A stretch of 64,000 bases of DNA, from NCBI RefSeq assembly GCF_000720255.1, contig NZ_JOJE01000013.1, positions 124,001-188,000 of the forward strand, read 5' to 3'. The translations under genes were made by a program, and so were the position numbers. This document shows, piece after piece, positions 7,340 to 15,894 of this stretch. The stretch is from Streptomyces griseus subsp. griseus. Its GTDB lineage: Bacteria; Actinomycetota; Actinomycetes; Streptomycetales; Streptomycetaceae. The number at the start of each line of letters is the position of its first letter. Positions within the stretch are counted from its first letter, which is position 1. Below the pieces are notes generated by a model. The model saw only the letters and a list, made by a program, of their open reading frames with translations, was not told the origin of the DNA and made no database searches.

Positions 7340-9442
7340 GTGATATCCACCGCAATCCGCGTCGCCCGGGTCGGCAGCGCGGCCGAGCTGGCCGCGGCGG
7401 TCCTCATGATGCTGGGCTTCCCGGCGCTCATGCTGGCCGCGCTCGTCCCGAGCGTCCCCGCCTTCGCGGCCGCGACCGCCGTGACGTACCTGTCGGACCA
7501 CTATCTGCACCGCAAGGGCAGCTACCTCGTCAGCCGCCTGAGCAAGGTGCGGGCCGGTCTGTCGATCCGCTTCCTGATCCGACAGCTGCTGCTGGTGCTC
7601 CTGCTGGCCCGCCTGGACCTCAGAGACGACCTGGTCTTCTACGCGGCGATCGCCTGCTTCATCGCCTTCTACGGCCTCCAGGCCCCGCACGGCGCGCTGA
7701 CCACGTTCATCCGCAACCGCCGCCGGATGCCGGTCGCCACCCGCAACGTCGACCTGAAGACGCGCATCCGCATCCCGGACGCGCCCCCGAAGCGGCTGCT
7801 GAGCCGCTCCGCGGAGAAGATCCTGCACCTCGACCTGGCGGCCGTCATCGGCGTCCTGGTCTCGGCGGCCACCGACTCTTCCGTGGCCGGCTTCGTCGGT
7901 ATCGGCCTGACCCTGGCGCTCGGCTGCCTCTACGTCGTCGCGCTGATGCCGTACGCCCGCGGCAGGAAGACGCCCCCGAGGGACGACCAGGTGCTGGCCG
8001 CCGTCGACGACTGGCTGGGCGTGTACAAGCCGCAGACGGTGCTGTACTTCTCCGGCTCCAAGGACTCCGCCTACCAGGTCAACATGTGGCTGGAGACCAT
8101 GGAGCAGCTGGAGTCGCGGCCGCTGATCATCCTGCGTGAGCGCGTCATCCTGGCCAACCTGGCGCCCACCACGGTTCCCGTCATCTGCGTGCCCGGAGGG
8201 GTGCACCTGATGAACATGAACCTGGCCACGGTGCGGGTCGCGCTGTACGCGGCGAACGTCGGCAAGAACATCCACATGCTGCGCGTGCCCACCATGAAGC
8301 ACGTCTTCATCGGCCACGGCGACAGCGACAAGCTCGCCAGCGTCAACCCGTACAGCAAGGTGTACGACGAGGTGTGGACCGCCGGCCGGGCCGGCCGCGA
8401 CCGCTACGCCATCGCCGACGTCGGTGTCCGCGACGAGGACATCGTGGAGGTCGGCCGCCCGCAGCTGGCGCCGATCGAGACCTGGCAGGGCGTGCCCGAG
8501 GGCCGTATCCCCACCGTGCTGTACGCCCCGACCTGGGAGGGCTGGGACGACAACCCCGGCAACACCTCCATCCTGCTCGCGGGCGAGAACATCGTGAAGC
8601 GGCTGCTGACGGCCGACGCGCCGGTCCGGGTGCTGTACAAGCCGCACCCCTTCACCGGCACCCGCAGCCCCAAGGCCGCCGCCGCCCACCGGCGCATCAA
8701 GTCCCTGATCGAGAAGGCCGCCGCCGAGCGCGCCGCCGACCCCGCCTTCAAGACCGACGCGGCCGTCCAGGCCGAGGCCAAGGCCGAGCTGAGCCGCGTC
8801 GAGGCCCGCCTGGCCGAGCTGTCCGGCGGCGGTGGCGCCAACGGCGACGAGGCCGAGGGCAGCCGGGACGGCATGGTCGACGTCAGGAAGCACCAGGAGA
8901 TCGCCCGGCTGCGCGCCGAGTGGAACGACGCCCACTGGCGTTCCATCCCGACGTGGGAGCACCGCGTCGTCACGGGCGCTCAGCCGCGCCTGTACGACTG
9001 CTTCAACGTCTCCGACGCGATGGTCTCCGACATCTCCAGTGTCGTCTCCGACTTCATCGCCAGTGGCAAGCCGTACGCGGTGACGGACTCCGCCGAGCTC
9101 GGGGTGGAGGAGTTCAAGCTGCAGAACACGGCGGTGCGCGCGGCCGTGATCCTGTCCAACAGCGCCGTCGAGATCGGCGAGCTGCTGGACGCCGTACGCG
9201 ACCCGGCCGCCGACCCGCTGGCCGAGGACCGGGTGGAGCTGAAGCAGTACCTGCTGGGGCCGGACGAGCCGACCTCCATCCAGCAGTTCAACACCGCCGT
9301 GACGAACCTGGCGCTCAAGGCCGAGGCCCGCAACGTCGGCCAGACCTCACGGGTCGCCGCCGAGCAGGCGGAACTGGCGAACGCGGTCCCGGGGCAGCGT
9401 GTGACGACCTCCGGCGACGCCGAGGGGGTGACGGCGGGCTGA
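7340..9442 (+). CDS. TagF/TarL-type polyol-phosphate transferase with membrane N-terminus
   Basis: 700 aa from GTG 7340 (AAGAGCAGG upstream). The first 215 residues or so hold several hydrophobic helices (AVLMMLGFPALMLAALV, LLLVLLLARL, a segment near 165-200), anchoring the protein in the cytoplasmic membrane. The rest matches the CDP-glycerol glycerophosphotransferase family: FIGHGDSDK (near 325, catalytic-type His), LYAPTWEGW, YKPHPF (near 434) and SDAMVSDISSVVSDF (near 563). Such enzymes polymerise or prime poly(polyol-phosphate) chains from CDP-polyols. With the CDP-ribitol synthase-like gene upstream, the donor may be CDP-ribitol. A charged, coiled-coil-like insert (about 450-530) separates the two catalytic motif groups. 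It ends in its own terminator. Confidence 0.82.
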   Translation: MISTAIRVARVGSAAELAAAVLMMLGFPALMLAALVPSVPAFAAATAVTYLSDHYLHRKGSYLVSRLSKVRAGLSIRFLIRQLLLVLLLARLDLRDDLVFYAAIACFIAFYGLQAPHGALTTFIRNRRRMPVATRNVDLKTRIRIPDAPPKRLLSRSAEKILHLDLAAVIGVLVSAATDSSVAGFVGIGLTLALGCLYVVALMPYARGRKTPPRDDQVLAAVDDWLGVYKPQTVLYFSGSKDSAYQVNMWLETMEQLESRPLIILRERVILANLAPTTVPVICVPGGVHLMNMNLATVRVALYAANVGKNIHMLRVPTMKHVFIGHGDSDKLASVNPYSKVYDEVWTAGRAGRDRYAIADVGVRDEDIVEVGRPQLAPIETWQGVPEGRIPTVLYAPTWEGWDDNPGNTSILLAGENIVKRLLTADAPVRVLYKPHPFTGTRSPKAAAAHRRIKSLIEKAAAERAADPAFKTDAAVQAEAKAELSRVEARLAELSGGGGANGDEAEGSRDGMVDVRKHQEIARLRAEWNDAHWRSIPTWEHRVVTGAQPRLYDCFNVSDAMVSDISSVVSDFIASGKPYAVTDSAELGVEEFKLQNTAVRAAVILSNSAVEIGELLDAVRDPAADPLAEDRVELKQYLLGPDEPTSIQQFNTAVTNLALKAEARNVGQTSRVAAEQAELANAVPGQRVTTSGDAEGVTAG

Positions 9443-9462
9443 CCTGAGGTTTTGCCCGTGAG

Positions 9463-9506
9463 CAGGGTTCGGCCCCGAGGAGCGATCCTCGGGGCCGAAC
9501 CTGTTT
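9463..9506 (+). terminator. Hairpin terminator after the polyol-phosphate transferase gene
   Basis: Long stem (9463-9481 with 9486-9503; 18 bp plus one bulged G), GCGA tetraloop of the GNRA type, then TTTG. 20 nt after the stop. Confidence 0.88.
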
Positions 9507-9620
9507 GAGTCCTGTGATGCGGATCACTGAAGAGGGGAGGCAACCGCATGTTCCGGTTACCCGTCTACCTGGTATCCAAGCAGTTGATACGGGGTGAACG
9601 CCCCGTAATGAGGGGGAAAC

Positions 9621-10853
9621 GTGGCCGTTACGCAGCCTGACGTCACCGTGGTCATCGGGGCGTACGAGGCGATGCCGTATCTGGTCGAGTGCCTCGCGTC
9701 CGTCGAAGCGCAGACTCTGGACCCGGCCCGCATCGAGGTCGTCGCCGTCGACGACGGTTCCAAGGACGGCACCGGCGAGTACCTGGAGGAGTTCGCCGCA
9801 CGTGCCCCGATGCCCGTGACGGTGATCCGCCAGGAGAACTCCGGCGGCCCCAGCGGTCCACGCAACGTCGGCCTCGGCAAGGCCGCCGGGCGCTACGTCT
9901 TCTTCCTCGACGCCGATGACCGGCTCGGCCCCGAGGCCCTGGAGCGCATGGTCGCCATGGCCGACAAGGCCGGCACCGACGTGGTGCTCGGCAAGGTCGA
10001 GGGCGTCAACCGCAACGCGCCCAAGTCGATGTTCAACAAGACGCTTGAGCGCACCGACGTCTACTCCTCCAACATCAAGTTCACGCTCAGCGCCCAGAAG
10101 CTCTTCCGCCGCGCCTTGCTGGAACGTCACGGCATGCGCTTCGACGAGTCCCTGTGGACCGGCGAGGACGCGCTGTTCACGCTGGAGGCGTATCTGCGGG
10201 CCGACGGCATCTCCGTCGTCGCCGACCACACCTGCTACTACCTGGTGGGCCGCGACGACGGCAAGCACGTCACCAAGAGCGGCAGCTACACCCTGCGCTT
10301 CGACTCCGCACGCGCCCTGATGGGCCTCATCGAGCGGATGGTTCCGGCGGGCCCCAAGCGGGACGTGCTGATGGTCCGCCCCTTCACCGTGACCCTGCTG
10401 CCGCAGTTCGGGCCGGTGTTCCTGCGGGACAGCGAGGAGGTCCGGCGCACCAAGATGGAGCTGGCCAAGCCGCTGATGGACGCCCACTGGAACGAGGGCG
10501 TCGCGCAGCGCATCAAGGTCCAGGAGCGGCTGCGGCTGCACCTGGTGGCCATGCAGCGCCCCGACCTGCTCAAGGACGTCCTCGAGTTCGTCAAGGCCAA
10601 GCGCGAGCCCGACCCGGTCCTGAAGAAGCAGAACACCCGGCTCTACCTCGCCTATCCCCACTTCCGGGACCGCAAGGCGGGCGTCCCCGACCGCGTCTAC
10701 CTCGCCGAAGCGCGCGAGGCCAAGGGCTACCCGGGCTGGCGCAAGGGACCGGCGGAGACGTTCCTCCGCCGGGCCAAGCGCAAGGTGCGGCGCACGCTGC
10801 GCCGAGCGCTCCCCTCGCGCGGGAGCAGGCCGGGCGGCGCGACCGCGGCGTAG
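9621..10853 (+). CDS. Family 2 glycosyltransferase
   Basis: 410 aa, GTG start with GAGGGGG 5 nt before it. GT-A fold at the N-terminus: DVTVVIGAYEAMPYLVECLASV, VVAVDDGSKDGTGEYL (nucleotide-sugar Asp), ENSGGPSGPRNVGL and the DxD-type FFLDADDRLG near residue 100. A TGEDALFTLEAYL motif follows near 180. The C-terminal 200 residues are helical and very basic at the end (RRAKRKVRRTLRRAL), with no clear membrane helix, so it is probably peripheral on the inner face of the membrane. Placed after the polyol-phosphate transferase, it plausibly decorates or extends the same wall polymer. The sugar cannot be told from sequence. Confidence 0.85.
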   Translation: MAVTQPDVTVVIGAYEAMPYLVECLASVEAQTLDPARIEVVAVDDGSKDGTGEYLEEFAARAPMPVTVIRQENSGGPSGPRNVGLGKAAGRYVFFLDADDRLGPEALERMVAMADKAGTDVVLGKVEGVNRNAPKSMFNKTLERTDVYSSNIKFTLSAQKLFRRALLERHGMRFDESLWTGEDALFTLEAYLRADGISVVADHTCYYLVGRDDGKHVTKSGSYTLRFDSARALMGLIERMVPAGPKRDVLMVRPFTVTLLPQFGPVFLRDSEEVRRTKMELAKPLMDAHWNEGVAQRIKVQERLRLHLVAMQRPDLLKDVLEFVKAKREPDPVLKKQNTRLYLAYPHFRDRKAGVPDRVYLAEAREAKGYPGWRKGPAETFLRRAKRKVRRTLRRALPSRGSRPGGATAA

Positions 10854-10955
10854 GGCGGCGGCTGTCCGGGAGCTGGACCGGCGCGCGCCCGGGGGTCCCC
10901 TTCGCGTAGATTGCCAGGCGGGTAGCCGTCATTGCGCGAGGGGACAGACACCAAG

Positions 10956-12080
10956 GTGGCAGGGGCAAGGCAGGCCGTGAGCGAGGCCCGCAGGATCGTC
11001 GTCAAGGTGGGCTCCTCGTCGCTGACCACCGCGTCCGGCGGCCTCGACGCAGACCGCGTCGACGCGCTCGTCGACGTCCTCGCCAAGAGCCGCAGCGGGG
11101 GAGAGAGGGAGATCGTCCTGGTCTCCTCCGGTGCCATCGCCGCCGGGCTCGCTCCGCTGGGCCTGCGCCGCCGCCCCAGGGACCTCGCGCGCCAGCAGGC
11201 CGCCGCCAGCGTCGGCCAGGGCCTGCTGGTGGCCCGCTACACCGCTTCCTTCGCCCGCTATGGCGTCCGCGTCGGCCAGGTGCTGCTGACCAGCGACGAC
11301 ATGAGCCGTCGCGCCCACCACCGCAACGCCTCCCGCACCCTCGACAAGCTGCTGGCGATGGGTGCCTTCCCGATCGTCAACGAGAACGACACCGTAGCCA
11401 CGGACGAGATCCGCTTCGGTGACAACGACCGCCTCGCGGCCCTCGTCGCCCACCTCGTGCACGCCGACCTGCTGGTGCTGCTGTCCGACGTGGACGGCGT
11501 CTACGACGGCGACCCCAGCAAGCCCGGCACCTCGCGGATAGCGGAGGTCCACGGGCCCGAGGACCTCGCGCACGTGGACATCGGCAGCGCGGGCAAGGCG
11601 GGCGTCGGTACCGGCGGCATGGTCACCAAGGTCGAGGCGGCCCGGATCGCGGCCGCCGCCGGTATCCCCGTCGTCCTCACCAGCGCCGTGCACGCCGCCG
11701 ACGCGCTCTCCGGCGGCGACACCGGCACCTACTTCCACTCCACCGGCAAACGCTCCGGCGGTCGGTTGCTGTGGCTCCAGCACGCCTCCACCCCGCAGGG
11801 GGCCCTGACCCTGGACGACGGTGCCGTACGGGCGGTCGTCGAGCGGCGCAAGTCCCTGCTGCCGGCCGGGATCGCGGCCGTCGAGGGCGAGTTCAGCGCC
11901 GGGGACCCCGTCGAACTGCGGGACACCCGGGGCCAGGCGGTGGCGCGCGGGCTCGTCAACTTCGATGCCAAGGAGATCCCCCGGCTGATCGGCCGCTCCA
12001 CCCGTGAGCTGGCCCGCGAGCTGGGCGCCGAGTACGAGCGCGAGGTCGTCCACCGGGACGACCTGGTGATCCTGCGCTGA
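10956..12080 (+). CDS. proB: Glutamate 5-kinase
   Basis: 374 aa; first step of proline synthesis (glutamate to glutamyl 5-phosphate). Amino-acid kinase domain: RIVVKVGSSSLTT, VSSGAIAAGL, NENDTVATDEIRFGDND, LLSDVDGVYDGDPSKPG, GTGGMVTKVEAARIA. C-terminal PUA domain (about 280-365). GTG 10956 is preferred; GAGGGGA lies 11 nt upstream. In-frame alternatives are TTG 10932 and GTG 10977. proA is not adjacent: a 158-aa gene of unknown function sits between them. Confidence 0.94.
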   Translation: MAGARQAVSEARRIVVKVGSSSLTTASGGLDADRVDALVDVLAKSRSGGEREIVLVSSGAIAAGLAPLGLRRRPRDLARQQAAASVGQGLLVARYTASFARYGVRVGQVLLTSDDMSRRAHHRNASRTLDKLLAMGAFPIVNENDTVATDEIRFGDNDRLAALVAHLVHADLLVLLSDVDGVYDGDPSKPGTSRIAEVHGPEDLAHVDIGSAGKAGVGTGGMVTKVEAARIAAAAGIPVVLTSAVHAADALSGGDTGTYFHSTGKRSGGRLLWLQHASTPQGALTLDDGAVRAVVERRKSLLPAGIAAVEGEFSAGDPVELRDTRGQAVARGLVNFDAKEIPRLIGRSTRELARELGAEYEREVVHRDDLVILR

Positions 12081-12240
12081 CTCCGCGCGGAGCCGACAGC
12101 GTAAACAGCGATCGAACGCCCGCTCTCGGTGGGGGACGTTCCGTGAAACCGCCCCACGATCCCCTCCGGCCTGCTCAACTGTGTCTCGAGGGGACCCGTT
12201 CCGCACGAGCACTGCTCGACCATGCGTAAAGGAGGCCGTC

Positions 12241-12717
12241 GTGAGACGAGTGCGCCCAGGGGCGGCGACGTCCCGCGCCGGTACCGGCGGTGGCTCCGCG
12301 CGGGCGGCGGGCGAGGAGCGCGCGCTGAACAGCGTCGCCGCCGGTGAGCGGTACGACACGGAAGTGCCCGCCGACCTGCCCCGGCTGTGGCACGTCACCC
12401 TCAGCGTCTCCGGGGAGGAGTCCCCGCTGCCGGAGGTGCGGCGCGCCCTGGAACAGCTGGCCCACGACCACCCCTTCCTGCTGACCAGCCGCTACGCGCG
12501 CGACCACGCGGAGATCCGCTACTGGGAGGAGGCCCGCGACCTGCACGACGCTGCCGCGGTGGCGCTGCGGCTGTGGGGCGAGCACCGCCAGACCGCGGGA
12601 CTGCCGCCGTGGGAGATCGTCGGCCTGGAGGTCATCGACCGCCAGACCTACCACCAGCGCATCGCCGAGGGATACGGCCCACCACCCGCCAGCCCGGTGG
12701 GAGTTCACCCCTTTTGA
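12241..12717 (+). CDS. Conserved protein of unknown function between proB and proA
   Basis: 158 aa from GTG 12241, with an excellent AAGGAGG site 6 nt upstream. I do not recognise a named domain. The first 40 residues are Gly/Ala/Arg-rich and look disordered. The rest is a compact alpha/beta unit: [65 protein letters not shown]. There is no signal peptide or membrane segment. From memory this gene is conserved at the same place in other Streptomyces, which suggests a house-keeping or developmental role. The function is unknown. Confidence 0.8.
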   Translation: MRRVRPGAATSRAGTGGGSARAAGEERALNSVAAGERYDTEVPADLPRLWHVTLSVSGEESPLPEVRRALEQLAHDHPFLLTSRYARDHAEIRYWEEARDLHDAAAVALRLWGEHRQTAGLPPWEIVGLEVIDRQTYHQRIAEGYGPPPASPVGVHPF

Positions 12718-12753
12718 GCTGTCTCATCCCGTCTCGCGTCGTGGGATGAGCGC

Positions 12754-12790
12754 TCGACGCCCGAGCCCCGCGCACTACGCTTCCCCCATG
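12754..12790 (+). promoter_or_regulatory. Leaderless promoter of proA
   Basis: TACGCT (12776-12781) ends exactly 6 nt before the ATG at 12788, and no ribosome binding site is present. TCGACG (12754-12759) lies 16 nt upstream as a weak -35. The first transcribed base should be the A of the start codon. Confidence 0.6.
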
Positions 12791-14074
12791 ACCACGCTCT
12801 CTCCGTACGACGCCATGTCCCCGGTCACCCAGGCCGCCTACCGGGCCAAGGGGGCCGCCGCCGACCTCGCGCCACTGCCGCGGGCCGCGAAGGACGACGC
12901 GCTGCTGGCCATCGCCGACGCGCTGGAGGTCCGTACGAGCGAGATCGTCGAGGCGAACGCCAAGGACGTGGCCAAGGCACGCGAGGCCGGCACCGGCGAG
13001 GGCATGATCGACCGGCTCACGCTCACCCCGGAGCGGGTGCGCGCGATCGCCTCCGACGTGCGTGACATCGTGTCGCTGCCGGACCCGGTCGGCGAGGTCG
13101 TCCGCGGCTCCACCCTGCCCAACGGCATCGACCTGCGGCAGGTCCGCGTCCCGCTGGGCGTCGTCGGGATCATCTACGAGGGCCGCCCCAACGTCACGGT
13201 CGACGCCGCCGCCCTCTGCCTGAAGTCCGGCAACGCGGTGCTGCTGCGTGGCTCCTCCTCGGCGTACGAGTCGAACACCGCGCTGGTGCGGGTGCTGCGT
13301 GACGCCGTGGGCGGGGCCGGGCTGCCCGCCGACGCGATCCAGCTGGTGCCGGGGGAGAGCCGCGACAGCGTGCGCGAGCTGATGCGCGCCCGCGGCCTGG
13401 TCGACGTGCTGATCCCGCGCGGCGGCGCCTCGCTGATCAACGCCGTCGTCACGGAGTCGATCGTCCCCGTCATCGAGACCGGCACCGGCAACTGCCACGT
13501 CTACGTCGACGCCCACGCCGACCTCGACATGGCCATCGACATCCTGATCAACTCCAAGGCCCAGCGGGTCGGCGTGTGCAACGCAGCCGAGACCCTCCTG
13601 GTCCACCAGGACATCGCCCCCGAGTTCCTGCCCCGCGCCCTCGACGCCCTCGCCGAGGCCGGGGTCACCGTGCACGCCGACGAGCGGGTGCTCGCCCACG
13701 CCAAGGACTCCAAGGCCACCGTCGTGGAGGCGACCACCGAGGACTGGGAGACCGAGTACCTGTCGTACGACATCGCCGCCGCGGTCGTCGACTCGCTCGA
13801 CCGGGCCGTGGAGCACATCCGGCTGTGGACCTCCGGGCACACCGAGGCCATCGTGACGACCTCGCAGCAGGCGGCCCGCCGCTTCACCCAGTTGGTCGAC
13901 TCCACCACCGTCGCCGTCAACGCGTCGACCCGGTTCACCGACGGCGGCCAGTTCGGCTTCGGCGCGGAGATCGGCATCTCCACCCAGAAGCTGCACGCCC
14001 GCGGCCCGATGGGCCTGCCGGAACTGACCAGCACCAAGTACATCGTCACCGGCGACGGGCACGTCCGGCGCTGA
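12788..14074 (+). CDS. proA: Glutamate-5-semialdehyde dehydrogenase (gamma-glutamyl phosphate reductase)
   Basis: 428 aa; reduces glutamyl 5-phosphate with NADPH in proline synthesis. Family features: [31 protein letters not shown] (given as the region near 120-150), [36 protein letters not shown], the catalytic Cys in [13 protein letters not shown] (near 265) and [20 protein letters not shown]. The ATG 12788 start is supported by alignment with the family N-terminus and by the leaderless promoter. The frame also opens further upstream from 12746, without a ribosome site. Confidence 0.95.
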   Translation: MTTLSPYDAMSPVTQAAYRAKGAAADLAPLPRAAKDDALLAIADALEVRTSEIVEANAKDVAKAREAGTGEGMIDRLTLTPERVRAIASDVRDIVSLPDPVGEVVRGSTLPNGIDLRQVRVPLGVVGIIYEGRPNVTVDAAALCLKSGNAVLLRGSSSAYESNTALVRVLRDAVGGAGLPADAIQLVPGESRDSVRELMRARGLVDVLIPRGGASLINAVVTESIVPVIETGTGNCHVYVDAHADLDMAIDILINSKAQRVGVCNAAETLLVHQDIAPEFLPRALDALAEAGVTVHADERVLAHAKDSKATVVEATTEDWETEYLSYDIAAAVVDSLDRAVEHIRLWTSGHTEAIVTTSQQAARRFTQLVDSTTVAVNASTRFTDGGQFGFGAEIGISTQKLHARGPMGLPELTSTKYIVTGDGHVRR

Positions 14075-14149
14075 GGCCGGCGGTGAGGCCGGCGGTGATA
14101 CGGGGCGGATGAATTCCCGTACCGTCTGCCCAAAGCGAACCCCCAGGTC

Positions 14150-14164
14150 TACTCTGGATCCGTG
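14150..14164 (+). promoter_or_regulatory. Leaderless promoter of the 188-aa membrane protein gene
   Basis: TACTCT (14150-14155), then 6 nt, then GTG 14162; no ribosome binding site. No obvious -35. Confidence 0.55.
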
Positions 14165-14728
14165 CCGGAGGACGTGGGGGGCACGCCGTTCCCTGACGGC
14201 TGGGAGCCCGACGACGACCACGACCGCGGGGTGTCGGACGAAGAGTTCGCCTCCGTGGTCTTCGACGAGGCCTTCGTACGGGCGGCCGTGGTGCACGAGC
14301 CGACCGCCGTCGAACGCCTCCTGGCCGCCGCCCAGGCGAGAGCCGAGGCCTCCGAGGCGGAGGCACGCCGGTCCGCCCGCGGCCGCGGCGAACGCTACGA
14401 CGACGGGTACGGCGCTTTCGGCCATGATCCCGACTTCGACGACGACCTCGACGACCCGGACGACCTGGAGGGCCGCTACGGCGCTCCCGGGGCCTACGGC
14501 AAGCAGGTCCGCTGGCACCGTCCCGTCGCCTGGGTGCTCGCCGTGGTGATGGGGGTCGGCATGGTCGCCCTGGCCTTCGCCGCGGTGTACCGGGGCGCAT
14601 CCTCGGGCAGCCGGGACCAGGTTCCGGCGCCCGCCTCGACCGGCCTGGAACAGGGCAGCGCGGCGGCGCCCTCGGCCTCCGCCGACTACTCTCAGCCAGC
14701 CGTGTCGGCGGACCCGCGCAGGCCCTGA
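14162..14728 (+). CDS. Single-pass membrane protein, paralogue A (unknown function)
   Basis: 188 aa. The N-terminal cytoplasmic part is acidic and carries the motif EEFASVVFDEAFVRAAVVHE (about 30-50), followed by AVERLLAAAQARAEA. Then an Asp-rich linker, one membrane helix (WVLAVVMGVGMVALAFAAVY, about 122-141) and a short Ser/Pro/Ala-rich exterior. The next gene shares the SVVFDExFVRAA motif and topology, so the two are paralogues. No enzyme signature is seen. A role in envelope or regulatory assembly is possible but unproven. Confidence 0.75.
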   Translation: MPEDVGGTPFPDGWEPDDDHDRGVSDEEFASVVFDEAFVRAAVVHEPTAVERLLAAAQARAEASEAEARRSARGRGERYDDGYGAFGHDPDFDDDLDDPDDLEGRYGAPGAYGKQVRWHRPVAWVLAVVMGVGMVALAFAAVYRGASSGSRDQVPAPASTGLEQGSAAAPSASADYSQPAVSADPRRP

Positions 14729-14805
14729 ACGAACACCCGCCGACTTGGTGAGCACCTGTCAGAACTTGGCGCGTGGCAGGGCGTTTACCCGAGGTCGCTG
14801 AGACC

Positions 14806-14820
14806 TACCCTGAAGGTATG
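14806..14820 (+). promoter_or_regulatory. Leaderless promoter of the 356-aa membrane protein gene
   Basis: TACCCT (14806-14811), 6 nt, ATG 14818. The 6-nt spacer GAAGGT is purine-rich, so a very short leader with a weak ribosome site is an alternative reading. Confidence 0.5.
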
Positions 14821-15888
14821 GGCGGGCCTGGAGACCCACCGGAGGGGCCACCCGAGGGCGCTCCCGGAGGTGGCGAGGACGAGTACCGATCCGTCGTGTT
14901 CGACGAATCGTTCGTTCGGGCTGCCCGCCTTCAGGAGTACTCCGCGCAGGAGCGGATCGCCGACCACGCGCCCGCCGTGCGCCGCCGGCCCCCACTGCGC
15001 CGGGGCCTGTCCCGGCAGGCGCTGGTCCTGGTCCTGCTGGTCGCCGTCGCCTTCGGCACGGCCGTGTACATGGGCATCCGGCACCCGTACCAGAGCTCCA
15101 CCGCGCAGCGGCCCGCGGAACCGCTGCGGATGACGGTCATCCCGCTCGCCCCGCAGGGCAAGGTGCCCGGGACGACCGACACCACGTACCTGTACGCGCA
15201 CAGCCCCGCCGCGCAGTTCCGCATAGGAGCGGAGGGCATCCCGCTGCCCGCCTCCCGCCGTACCGCGCACTTCTCGGACAGCCAGGTCGTCACGGCCCTG
15301 ACCACCGCGAAGGACTACATCGTCCGGTCCTCGCTGTACCCCGAGGTGCTCGTCGGGCAGCAGGTGCGACCCGTCCGGGTGCTGCTCGACCCGGACCAGC
15401 TGGACCAGTTCGACGAGAGCTTCGAGCGGCCGACCGCCGACGGCAGGCACGCGCCGACGGGATGGCTGGTGCGCTTCGACCCCTCCCAGGCGGAGCTGGC
15501 CGACCGGAAGATCCGCGTGCAGGGCACGCTGCAGGCCGCCGAGACCGACTCGTCGACCCTCGAGGTCACCGCGGACCACACGTTCGTGTACGCGCTGCGG
15601 CCGACGGGCTCCGACGACAAGGCGAACGCGTCCCTGTTCACCGTCCGCCGCGAGCTGCACTTCCGCTTCGACCGCGAGGACCTGCGGCTGCGCCAGGCGC
15701 AGCTCGCCGTCTCCTACGTCCAGGCGGGACCGCTGTCCTGCGCGGAGGACTCGACGAACCATCTGCGTCCGCTGCTGGCCGGCCAGACCGCGAAGAGCGG
15801 TGGCCCGGCCGGGACGGACCCGTACGCGACGGGCGGGGCGACGGCGCTGTGCGGCTCGCTGGCGGCGAGTGCGCAGCCGAAGGTGTGA
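14818..15888 (+). CDS. Single-pass membrane protein, paralogue B (unknown function)
   Basis: 356 aa. The N-terminus repeats the paralogue motif (YRSVVFDESFVRAARLQE, about 24-41, then AQERIADHAP). One membrane helix follows (ALVLVLLVAVAFGTAVYMG, about 66-84). The large exterior domain (about 95-345) has beta-rich stretches such as FRIGAEGIPLPASRRTAHF, VLLDPDQLDQFDESFE and LRRELHFRF-like segments, and four cysteines are absent or few, apart from a late pair (SCAEDS, ALCGSL) that could form a disulphide. The family is not recognised. The start was chosen for the promoter spacing; upstream in-frame GTG 14773 has no ribosome site. Confidence 0.78.
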   Translation: MGGPGDPPEGPPEGAPGGGEDEYRSVVFDESFVRAARLQEYSAQERIADHAPAVRRRPPLRRGLSRQALVLVLLVAVAFGTAVYMGIRHPYQSSTAQRPAEPLRMTVIPLAPQGKVPGTTDTTYLYAHSPAAQFRIGAEGIPLPASRRTAHFSDSQVVTALTTAKDYIVRSSLYPEVLVGQQVRPVRVLLDPDQLDQFDESFERPTADGRHAPTGWLVRFDPSQAELADRKIRVQGTLQAAETDSSTLEVTADHTFVYALRPTGSDDKANASLFTVRRELHFRFDREDLRLRQAQLAVSYVQAGPLSCAEDSTNHLRPLLAGQTAKSGGPAGTDPYATGGATALCGSLAASAQPKV

Positions 15889-15894
15889 GCGGCC

